From: an uncultured Prevotellaceae bacterium
Lineage (GTDB): Bacteria; Bacteroidota; Bacteroidia; Bacteroidales; Bacteroidaceae
Reading direction: 5' to 3'
Length of the DNA: 25,764 bases
Assembly (NCBI GenBank): GCA_902477365.1
Contig: CABSGW010000005.1
Coordinates: 1 to 25,764 of the forward strand
Position 1 is the stretch's first letter. Every line of letters starts with the position of its first letter. Of this stretch, positions 16,831-23,490 are shown in pieces. The notes below the pieces were generated by a model. That model was not told where the DNA came from and made no database searches. It was given only the letters and a program-made list of their open reading frames with translations. Position numbers and translations under genes: made by a program.

Positions 16831-17598
16831 ATGATACATCCATCAGCTTATGTAGATCCAGAAGCAAAATTAGGCAAAAACGTAACCGTTATGCCATTTG
16901 CTTATATCGAAAAAGATGTAGAAATTGGTGACGACTGTGTGATTATGCCTTATGCCAGTATTATGAATGGTACACGCATGGGTGAAAAGAATGTGGTTCA
17001 TCAGCATGCCTGCCTGGGAGTAGAACCACAAGACTTCCATTACGAGGGGGAACCCAGTCAACTCATTATTGGTAATAACAACCAGATACGTGAGAATGTA
17101 GTGATTAGCCGCGCAACACACAGTGGTAATGCCACCACTATTGGTAATGGAAACTTCCTTATGGATAAAGTACACCTTTGCCATGATGTTCACATTCACG
17201 ACAACTGTGTACTAGGTATCGGCGCAACCGTGGCCGGAGAATGCGAACTGGACGAAGGAGTAATCCTTAGTAGTGACGTTATTCTCCATCAATACTGCCA
17301 CATCGGCCGCTTCTCATTAATTCAAAGTGGATGCCGTGTACAGAAGGACGTACCTCCGTATATTATCATGGCTGGTAACCCTGTTGCTTACCATGGAGTA
17401 AATGCCGTTGTATTATCACACTGTAATGTATCAGAGCGTGTATTACGCCATATCGCCAATGCATATCGTTTAGTATACCAAGGAAACTTTAGGTTGGACG
17501 ATACAGTACAAAAGATAGAAGACCAAGTTCCTATGAGCGATGAAATTCGTCACATTATGGAATTCATCAAGGCATCTAAACGAGGTATTGTACGTTAA
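16831..17598 (+). CDS. lpxA: LpxA-type acyl-ACP--UDP-GlcNAc O-acyltransferase
   Basis: 255 residues. About 175 residues of hexapeptide repeats (left-handed beta-helix) are followed by a helical C-terminus typical of LpxA. Family marks: EPQDFHYEGEP (65-75), GNNNQIREN (81-89) and a catalytic loop MDKVHLCHDVHI with His118 aligned to E. coli His125. By hand alignment, E. coli His144 is Glu137 here, His160 is His153, and the acyl-length ruler Gly173 is Ser166. Known role: first step of lipid A synthesis, in the cytoplasm. Last gene of the efflux operon. Many Bacteroidales also carry lpxA beside lpxD/lpxC-fabZ, so this could be a second, specialised copy; the window does not show the other. A hairpin follows 21 bases after the stop. 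Confidence 0.9.
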   Translation: MIHPSAYVDPEAKLGKNVTVMPFAYIEKDVEIGDDCVIMPYASIMNGTRMGEKNVVHQHACLGVEPQDFHYEGEPSQLIIGNNNQIRENVVISRATHSGNATTIGNGNFLMDKVHLCHDVHIHDNCVLGIGATVAGECELDEGVILSSDVILHQYCHIGRFSLIQSGCRVQKDVPPYIIMAGNPVAYHGVNAVVLSHCNVSERVLRHIANAYRLVYQGNFRLDDTVQKIEDQVPMSDEIRHIMEFIKASKRGIVR

Positions 17599-17619
17599 AG
17601 ACTCTCCTAAATTCAAGCA

Positions 17620-17658
17620 ATACGAGCGATCTGTTTATGTAAAATAGATCGCTCGTAT
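17620..17658 (+). terminator. Hairpin ending the efflux-lpxA operon
   Basis: ATACGAGCGATCT (17620-17632) and AGATCGCTCGTAT (17646-17658) form a perfect 13-bp stem with a 13-base loop, 21 bases after the lpxA stop. No T-run follows on the plus strand, so it may stabilise the 3' end or act in either direction. Confidence 0.7.
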
Positions 17659-17767
17659 GCTATATATTCACCTTATTCGACCTTCTTTATTTCAATTCAA
17701 ACATTTATCTCCTTACAGAAACCAACTTGTCTCATAAAGCCACCGAACAGCATTTATACGATAAAGA

Positions 17768-17801
17768 GGGGGATAAAGATAATTACCGTTCTTTATCCCC
17801 C
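17768..17801. terminator. G/C-rich hairpin between the efflux operon and the IS-like element
   Basis: GGGGGATAAAG (17768-17778) and CTTTATCCCCC (17791-17801) form a perfect 11-bp stem with a 12-base loop. On the plus strand CCCTTGTTGTTGT follows. It lies just outside the left boundary of the IS-like element and could block transcription crossing the boundary. Nothing else is recognised in 17659-17830. Confidence 0.6.
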
Positions 17802-17830
17802 CCTTGTTGTTGTATCACATACGATACTTT

Positions 17831-17844
17831 GAAGTGATTTAAAC
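17831..17844 (+). repeat. Left terminal inverted repeat of the IS-like element
   Basis: GAAGTGATTTAAAC, four bases before the end of the restored transposase reading frame. It is 14/14 complementary to 19680-19693 and 11/14 to 18767-18780. Confidence 0.6.
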
Positions 17845-17847
17845 GTT

Positions 17848-18696
17848 TTATTTTCGTGAAATTTTCTTTAATAACAATACCGCAAAGGCTAAATAATTCC
17901 AAGATTCCCAACTGGAAACAGTCGTATCAAATCGATTGAGTATGGTTCTGAAGCTGTCCATCTAGGCGTTGGTTCGTTCAATGGAATACCTTTCGACATA
18001 TAACTCATCATCTACTAAAATGTTGTCGGTGTTTTCCCTTCGTTTGTTGATGCAGATATTTGCGATAATTTCTTTTTGCTGAGAGATGTTTCGCAGGGCA
18101 TCGCAGTCGAAACCAGTATCAGCATTGAGAAAAAGCCCGTCAACTCTGATGTTAGACTTTCCAAGGTATTCAAGCATACCTTCGACAACATTCTCTATGT
18201 CGTGAACATCATTGCGTTCTCCCAATTTTGAAGAATACATGGCAAGTGGAATTCCCTGCCTGTCTGTCAGATATAATGCATTGGTGGTTTTGCGTTTCTT
18301 GCGCCCTTGGTATCCGACTTCTACACCACCTCGCAATGCCGTTGTATGGCTTCCATCCAAATCGACACAAGACAAATCCAGTTCCATGTGGTGTTTGTCA
18401 AGCAGATAAATCCATATCGATTTCCACTCACCCGCCTTGTACCATTTGCGATAATGTTGAAAGAAAACATCATAGATTAGCACTTTGCCGCTGAACAAGG
18501 ATTCTACGGGAAAAAAGACCCATTGGCATCCGGTCTTGAGTTTGTATAATATGGTATTTATTACATCTATGAGGCAGCTTTGAGTGACATAATCATGTTT
18601 TGCCTTGGAAAGATGGGACAAGATTTCGTTTTTTATCGTATCTTTGTTGAGCACAGTGTACATAGGACTTTCTTTATATATGAGTTTGATCACCAT
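17848..18696 (-). pseudogene. IS5-family DDE transposase with an in-frame amber stop
   Basis: The uninterrupted part (18696-17962) encodes 244 residues: an N-terminal IS5-type helical domain (TGCQW at 56-60), then catalytic Asp114 (DLDGSHTT), Asp193 (NADTGFD) and Glu240 (YSIERTNA). A TAG at 17964-17962 follows TNA, where this family nearly always has Trp (ERTNAW). The same frame then continues for 37 codons (MDSFRTILNRFDTTVSSW...) to TAA at 17850-17848, giving 282 codons in all. A single TGG to TAG change explains it. The triad precedes the stop, but loss of the C-terminal helix probably inactivates the enzyme. An alternative start is Met12 (18663). Confidence 0.88.
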
Positions 18697-18766
18697 AATA
18701 TAAGAAATAATTCGATTTGTACGCTATGCTTCAACCTTTTGACACAAAATTAAAAATCTAGCATAA

Positions 18767-18780
18767 GTTTAAATTATTTT
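18767..18780 (-). repeat. Degenerate inner copy of the terminal repeat
   Basis: GTTTAAATTATTTT matches the inverted left repeat at 11 of 14 bases; all three differences are C to T. The preceding ATAA also matches the bases before the outer right repeat. It lies about 70 bases before the transposase start, where a right end of a simple IS would be expected. Confidence 0.45.
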
Positions 18781-18782
18781 TG
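18775..18782 (+). promoter_or_regulatory. Putative -7 box for the glycosidase gene, at the inner IS end
   Basis: TATTTTTG fits TAnnTTTG, 28 bases before the ATG at 18811. It straddles the degenerate repeat copy ending at 18780. No TTTG was seen at the right -33 distance. Confidence 0.4.
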
Positions 18783-18810
18783 CATATATCCGCATTTAAA
18801 TATACGAACA

Positions 18811-19650
18811 ATGAAAAAGTTTTTTTTATTGGTGATGTTGTGCTGCACGATTTCCCCGTTTTTACAATCACAAACTGTGGCGGATTCCGTGGCAATTGTA
18901 ACGGCAAAATGGGATGTTACCAAGTACGACGAAGGGATTGTTTGTAAAACGGCTGTATTTCCTCTTTATCAAAGTTCGCAAAGTGTAAATATCATAGAGA
19001 TAGACCCTAAAAAGGGATATAAAACAGATATTGCGATTTCTAGAACAATGTTGCCTACAAGCAGTATTGCAGAGAAGCGACATGCAATAGCGGCAATCAA
19101 TGGTTCCTATTTTGATATGAAAAAAGGAAATTCGGTTTGTTACTTGCGGATGGGAAAGGAGGTTATTGATACAACGAGTGTCGAAGAGTTTGCTATACGT
19201 GTCACAGGTGCGATTATGTCGCATAAAGGTGGTTTGAAAATTGTTCCATGGTCTCCCGAAGTAGAAAAGAACTATCGTAAGAAGAAATGTAACGTTCTTG
19301 CTTCCGGCCCTTTAATGTTATGTGGAGGGAGGTATTACGATTGGAAGAATTGTGAAAAGGGTTTTATTGACACGCGGCATCCGCGTAGTGCCGTTGCTAC
19401 CACCTTTGACGGGAAAATAATGCTGGTTGCTATTGACGGACGTTTCAAGGGAAAAGCTCAAGGAATGAGTATTCCAGAACTGGCCTATCTGGTTAAAGTG
19501 TTAGGTGGGAAGGATGCCCTGAACTTGGACGGAGGCGGCTCAACGACTTTGTGGATAAAGGGAAACATTGTTAACCATCCCACTGATAATGGGAAGTTTG
19601 ACCACAAAGGTGAGCGTGGTATGCCTAATATCCTCTATATTTACAGATAA
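18811..19650 (+). CDS. Secreted phosphodiester glycosidase (NAGPA domain) family protein
   Basis: 279 residues with a Sec signal peptide (MKKFFLLVML core, cleavage near residue 20). The family motifs appear in order: AAINGSYFD (94-102), SGPLML (165-170), RHPRSAVATT (189-198), AIDGR (207-211) and LNLDGGGSTTLW (237-248). The NAGPA fold includes the human uncovering enzyme that removes GlcNAc from phosphodiesters. Bacterial members act on exported or cell-surface sugar phosphates, but the substrate here is unknown. It is probably periplasmic or surface exposed. It stands alone between a broken transposase and a perfect IS-type repeat 30 bases after its stop, which suggests movement with the element. 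Confidence 0.9.
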   Translation: MKKFFLLVMLCCTISPFLQSQTVADSVAIVTAKWDVTKYDEGIVCKTAVFPLYQSSQSVNIIEIDPKKGYKTDIAISRTMLPTSSIAEKRHAIAAINGSYFDMKKGNSVCYLRMGKEVIDTTSVEEFAIRVTGAIMSHKGGLKIVPWSPEVEKNYRKKKCNVLASGPLMLCGGRYYDWKNCEKGFIDTRHPRSAVATTFDGKIMLVAIDGRFKGKAQGMSIPELAYLVKVLGGKDALNLDGGGSTTLWIKGNIVNHPTDNGKFDHKGERGMPNILYIYR

Positions 19651-19679
19651 ACAATGGCGATAATGTCTCTCTTTTATAA

Positions 19680-19693
19680 GTTTAAATCACTTC
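19680..19693 (-). repeat. Right outer inverted repeat of the IS-like element
   Basis: GTTTAAATCACTTC is the exact reverse complement of 17831-17844. It lies 30 bases after the glycosidase stop and 33 before the end of the regulator gene. A chance 14-base match to a transposon end at this spot is unlikely. Confidence 0.6.
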
Positions 19694-19725
19694 TTTATTT
19701 ATTTCTCATAAACGAATCCGACAGG

Positions 19726-20676
19726 CTATGAAATATGCACTTTCTCTATATTCACTAACTGATTTACGATTGCATAAATAGTTAATCCCGACACGGAATG
19801 AATTTGCAATTTACGAGAAATGTTTTTACGATGTGTCAATACCGTATTGACCGAAATAAACAACTGCTCTGCAATTTCTTTATTACTTAACCCCTTTACC
19901 ACACACACCACAATTTCTTTCTCACGTTCGCTCAAAGCATCCACTCCTTTTTTTGCCACAACGGTTTCCGGAGCTGTCAGCGTGTTACTCTCAACCTGTG
20001 ATTCCAGTAATTGGACAGCAGGAACAAAAAGAGCATCCTCCACACTACAATGAGACTCCAAATCAGCCGCACAATTAAAGATGTCAAACAATACGGCATT
20101 CAACTGATTACTGTCTCCTTGGGGGGTATAATACTTGATAATAATATTCTTCAGCTCCATCAACTTTATCTCTACCGACTCATGGTTACGGGCATATACC
20201 GCCACCTCATAGTTGCCTTTACGCTTTCCTTCTAAAAGCTGCTTTACATAGGTAAACACCTTTTCGTTTTCAAATTCCATGTGTTTACGCACCTCATTCA
20301 TATATTCGTCGAAAAATTTGAGTATCAAAAAAGCCACCTCATTTTTCATGGAGCAATCTATCGCCTCAATCAGCTTCCGCCTAATCGCTGGTAACTGAAA
20401 ATCCAAGAAATAAGCATGCGCCTTTGTCAAATAAGCTATCAGTGTCGGCAAGGATAAATCTTCAATCTGTTTATAAATACCGTTCGAACCATTCTTAATA
20501 TAATTGGCTACCGCTAAAAAGGTAATACAGTGTACACCATTTTCCTCGCAAACCTCCTGTATACTTTTCTCACCAAATCCCAACGAAATATCAAAACGGC
20601 TCAACATTTGTAAAAGATGATATTCATCGCATATCAACTCAAACATTTTATCCGATCCTACATAATTAGCTGCCAT
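19726..20676 (-). CDS. One-component regulator: Ric/YtfE-like hemerythrin domain fused to LuxR-type HTH
   Basis: 316 residues in three parts. Residues about 8-60 resemble the ScdA_N/DUF542 domain (LLQMLSRFDISLGFGEKSIQEVCEENG), but the CysCys pair of YtfE is Gly-Phe (33-34) here. Residues about 75-225 match the di-iron hemerythrin bundle of YtfE: His87, His132, Glu136 (KHMEFE), His165 (RNHES), His209 and Glu213 (ESHCSVE) align with YtfE His84, His129, Glu133, His160, His204 and Glu208 with spacings 45, 4, 33 (31 in YtfE), 44 and 4. The seventh ligand His105 falls on Cys108. Residues 246-310 are a LuxR/GerE HTH (LSEREKEIVVCVVKGLSNKEIAEQLFIS). It should be a cytoplasmic transcription factor sensing oxygen, NO or iron; the signal is inferred. 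Divergent from the porin-imelysin operon, its likely target. Confidence 0.85.
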   Translation of the reverse strand: MAANYVGSDKMFELICDEYHLLQMLSRFDISLGFGEKSIQEVCEENGVHCITFLAVANYIKNGSNGIYKQIEDLSLPTLIAYLTKAHAYFLDFQLPAIRRKLIEAIDCSMKNEVAFLILKFFDEYMNEVRKHMEFENEKVFTYVKQLLEGKRKGNYEVAVYARNHESVEIKLMELKNIIIKYYTPQGDSNQLNAVLFDIFNCAADLESHCSVEDALFVPAVQLLESQVESNTLTAPETVVAKKGVDALSEREKEIVVCVVKGLSNKEIAEQLFISVNTVLTHRKNISRKLQIHSVSGLTIYAIVNQLVNIEKVHIS

Positions 20677-20730
20677 TCTACCTATTTTTGTTATTAGCTT
20701 ACAAAGAAAAGCTTTTTAAGCCACATACAC

Positions 20731-20750
20731 AATACCCATTTGTAGGTATT
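20731..20750. promoter_or_regulatory. Dyad in the regulator/porin divergent region, possible operator
   Basis: AATACC, 8 bases and GGTATT form an inverted repeat, about 20 bases overall, a size suited to a dimeric LuxR-type HTH. It lies 55 bases from the regulator start and about 95 before the porin -7 box. On the plus strand it is followed by Ts, so a small hairpin/terminator reading is also possible. Confidence 0.4.
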
Positions 20751-20821
20751 TTTTCTCGTTTTATCCACAAAACAGCATTGAACACTACCCGCCCAATTCT
20801 TAATATCACCTAAAAAAGGGA

Positions 20822-20852
20822 TTGAAACGCGTCATAAATCGCCGTAATTTTG
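20822..20852 (+). promoter_or_regulatory. Promoter for the porin-imelysin-di-heme operon
   Basis: TTG (20822-20824) and TAATTTTG (20845-20852) are 20 bases apart, matching the Bacteroides -33/-7 pattern. Transcription would start near 20859, about 25 bases before the porin ATG. Confidence 0.72.
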
Positions 20853-20883
20853 CACAAAATTATAAAAGTAAATCAGATAAGAT

Positions 20884-22185
20884 ATGAAAACAAAACATTA
20901 TGCCGGTATTTTGTTGATGGCACTGCAACCATGTTTGGTGGCAGCAGAAGGGACAACCAACAATACCGTTACGCCTTCCGCTGAGAAAAAAGAATCGAAA
21001 CTAACATTGGGTGGATATGGCGAAATTACTACTTCGCGTTACTTCTACAGCGACAGCTATTTGCGCTATACCGATCCCAAGAAATACAAAAACGTCAAAA
21101 GCCGTGGAACATTCGACCTTCCTCATGTCACATTCTTTGTTGGCTATGACTTTGGACGTGGGTGGAAAATGAATGCAGAAATTGAATACGAACATGGCGG
21201 TACGGGAAGTGCCATGGACATTGAAAACAATGAAGGCGGTGAAATTGAAAGTGAAGTGGAAAAAGGAGGAGAGGTAGAGTTAGAGCAATTTTGGATTGAA
21301 AAATCTTTCAACCGTGCCCTGAACCTCCGCATGGGACACCTTGTCGTACCCGTTGGAAGAGCCAATGCCTATCACCTTCCCAATGAATTTTTCTCCGTAT
21401 ACCGTCCCGAAGAAGAAGCTACCCTTTTTCCGAACACCTGGCATCAAACAGGTATCAGTCTTCACGGAAGATTGGGTAACTGGCGCTACGAAGTACAAGC
21501 TCTTCAAGGACTGACCGCTGAAAAATTCAGCGATGCCGAATGGGTTAAAAACGGTGCTAAAGACTGTTTTGAATTTGGCCGCTCATCTCAATACGCCGCA
21601 GCATTACGCATAGACAACTACTCCATACCAGGCCTACGGTGGGCAGTCAGCGGTTATTATGGCGGATCGGCACGAAATACAGCCAAACATGAACGTTATG
21701 AAAAATACGATGCTAAGGGCATTGTAACCATCGGTTCATTCGACTTTGAATACAACCGACACAACTGGATTGTACGCGGAAACTTCGATTACGGTCATTT
21801 GAGTGACTCCCAAATTATTTCAAAAGTCAATCGCAATTTATCCAACAATTCCGGTTCACCTATGACTAACGTAGCCTCCGATGTGATGGCCTACTCCATT
21901 GAGGCTGGTTATGATGTGTTTTCCCAAATCCCGGCCTTGTCTGGCAAACAAAAACTCTACCTCTATGGACACTACGGTTTTTATGACAGCATGTACGATA
22001 CCGAAAAGGATATTCCTGCTTACAAATTTTATAACCGCAGACTACTTTCGGCCGGTATCAACTATTATCCCATCAAAGAAGTAGTGGTAAAAGCTGAATA
22101 CAACAACCGGCTGTTCCACCAACCCTACAACAACGAACAAACCGTCTCACTGGCTATTTGTTATGCAGGTTTCTTCAACCTCTGA
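20884..22185 (+). CDS. Outer-membrane porin-like beta-barrel protein
   Basis: 433 residues with a signal peptide (cleavage near AA at 20-21). Many amphipathic strands alternate with polar loops, aromatic residues sit at strand ends, and the final strand ends in aromatic residues (AICYAGFFNL). GGYGEI near the mature start and LRMGHLVVPVGRAN resemble phosphate-selective porin O/P (OprO/OprP) family proteins. It has no plug domain or TonB box, so it is not a TonB-dependent receptor. A glutamate-rich loop (about 115-137) could bind cations. First gene of an operon with imelysin and a di-heme protein, divergent from the hemerythrin regulator. The substrate is unknown; an iron-related or small-anion solute is a guess from context. 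Confidence 0.85.
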   Translation: MKTKHYAGILLMALQPCLVAAEGTTNNTVTPSAEKKESKLTLGGYGEITTSRYFYSDSYLRYTDPKKYKNVKSRGTFDLPHVTFFVGYDFGRGWKMNAEIEYEHGGTGSAMDIENNEGGEIESEVEKGGEVELEQFWIEKSFNRALNLRMGHLVVPVGRANAYHLPNEFFSVYRPEEEATLFPNTWHQTGISLHGRLGNWRYEVQALQGLTAEKFSDAEWVKNGAKDCFEFGRSSQYAAALRIDNYSIPGLRWAVSGYYGGSARNTAKHERYEKYDAKGIVTIGSFDFEYNRHNWIVRGNFDYGHLSDSQIISKVNRNLSNNSGSPMTNVASDVMAYSIEAGYDVFSQIPALSGKQKLYLYGHYGFYDSMYDTEKDIPAYKFYNRRLLSAGINYYPIKEVVVKAEYNNRLFHQPYNNEQTVSLAICYAGFFNL

Positions 22186-22245
22186 CTTTAATACCGCAAA
22201 CCTGCTTTTTTAAATACACGATTTAATTTTAAAAACAATTCTGAT

Positions 22246-23472
22246 ATGAGTAACATTTTTTCAAAAACCAGTTTATTAGCCTTAGCCTGTGGAGTTACCA
22301 TCTGCTTCACGTCATGTAGCGATTCCGACAACGACGGTGGAGACGACACCGAAAAATCACCCCACAACAGCGCGCTGACAGTCCCTCAATATGACCTTTT
22401 GGATCATTATGTAAATGACATTGTAATCAGTACATACAATGACATGGCGGCACACTCCGTCCAATTCCTGGATTGTGTAAATGCTTTGGCTTCCTGTGTA
22501 GGAACAACCAGCGAAAAACAAGAAAAACTGGACGCAGCTTGTGCGGCATGGAGAGAAACACGAGCCGCATGGGAGATCAGCGAAGCCTTTTTGTTTGGTA
22601 CAGCCTCTGAAAGCAAAATAGACCCACACATGGATAGTTGGCCGCTCGATAACAACCAATTATCCAACTTACTTAAATCGAACACATTTTCTTCAATCAA
22701 CAATCCGGAAGACCGTGCAACTCTGCTGCGCGACAACTACAACAACAACCTTATGGGATTTCATGCTGCGGAATACATCATTTTTGCAGACGGTACATCC
22801 AAAAAGTTAAACACTACACCTATCACTGCAGAAGAAATGGCTTATCTGCAAGCTACAGCCTTGGTTCTAGCTGAAGACTGCATCCGACTGAAGACTGGAT
22901 GGGCCGGTACCGAAGGACTAACCAGCCGTGAACAAGAAATTTACGAGCGCATTGAAGATGACTGGGGCATTTCGGCCAACTATGGTTACTACATGCTACA
23001 AACCGGGCAAATGGGTTCTATTTACGTTAGCTTCAATAATTCAATCAATCAAATCCTTGAAGGATGTTCCACCATCTCCAATGAGGTTGGAACCGAAAAG
23101 ATGGAAAACCCCATTGCCAAGAACAGTGTACTTGAAGTTGAATCGTGGTATAGCTGGAACTCGATTGACGATTTCCAAAACAATATCCGTGGTATAGAAT
23201 ATGTCTATACAGGCAAATACAAAGGAACTACCGGACGCTCTATACAGCAATTGTTACAAGTTGAAAACGAGACGCTTGACAAACGTATTATGGACAACAT
23301 TGAAATCACCATTGAAGCACTTGAAAACATACGTACCGAATACGGCAGTTACCGACAGCTCATTGCCATTAAAGGAAGCCTGGCTAAAAATGATGCAAAT
23401 GTCATCAAAGCTCAAACAGCACTCAAAGACCTCACTAAAGCACTGGGAGAAGTTTCGAATTATTTAGACTAA
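22246..23472 (+). CDS. Imelysin family lipoprotein
   Basis: 408 residues. Signal peptide with lipobox FTSC (Cys24) and a D/G-rich linker. The four-helix imelysin domain starts near 45. Family marks: WRETRAAWEISEAFLFG (102-118), DSWPLD (130-135) and the GxHxxE motif GFHAAE (171-176), the metal-site motif of the M75 family. The family includes Pseudomonas ICMP, IrpA and the EfeO M75 domain, all linked to iron uptake; most are thought to bind iron rather than to be peptidases. It should sit in the periplasm or outer membrane. Followed by the di-heme gene after 18 bases and preceded by the porin. Confidence 0.93.
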   Translation: MSNIFSKTSLLALACGVTICFTSCSDSDNDGGDDTEKSPHNSALTVPQYDLLDHYVNDIVISTYNDMAAHSVQFLDCVNALASCVGTTSEKQEKLDAACAAWRETRAAWEISEAFLFGTASESKIDPHMDSWPLDNNQLSNLLKSNTFSSINNPEDRATLLRDNYNNNLMGFHAAEYIIFADGTSKKLNTTPITAEEMAYLQATALVLAEDCIRLKTGWAGTEGLTSREQEIYERIEDDWGISANYGYYMLQTGQMGSIYVSFNNSINQILEGCSTISNEVGTEKMENPIAKNSVLEVESWYSWNSIDDFQNNIRGIEYVYTGKYKGTTGRSIQQLLQVENETLDKRIMDNIEITIEALENIRTEYGSYRQLIAIKGSLAKNDANVIKAQTALKDLTKALGEVSNYLD

Positions 23473-23490
23473 TCTCAATAAAACAATAGG

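Larger units (their letters stand above)
17831..19693. mobile_element. Candidate IS5-like element carrying a passenger gene
   Basis: GAAGTGATTTAAAC at 17831-17844 recurs as its exact inverted complement at 19680-19693 (14/14). TTT flanks both outer ends and could be a 3-bp target duplication, but the region is T-rich. Inside lie a minus-strand IS5-type transposase (broken) and a plus-strand phosphodiester glycosidase. A third, degenerate copy of the repeat at 18767-18780 could be the right end of a smaller 950-bp IS (17831-18780), the usual size for IS5 elements. Either the outer repeat bounds a passenger-carrying element or it is the stub of a second IS copy. Confidence 0.5.

Noticed and set aside
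17694..17830. Possible small RNA or riboswitch after the efflux operon
   Set aside because: Only isolated hairpins are visible, with no promoter box or recognisable RNA family pattern.
17962..17964. Amber codon as recoding (read-through or pyrrolysine)
   Set aside because: No supporting context was seen and a simple Trp to stop mutation explains it in an inactive mobile element.
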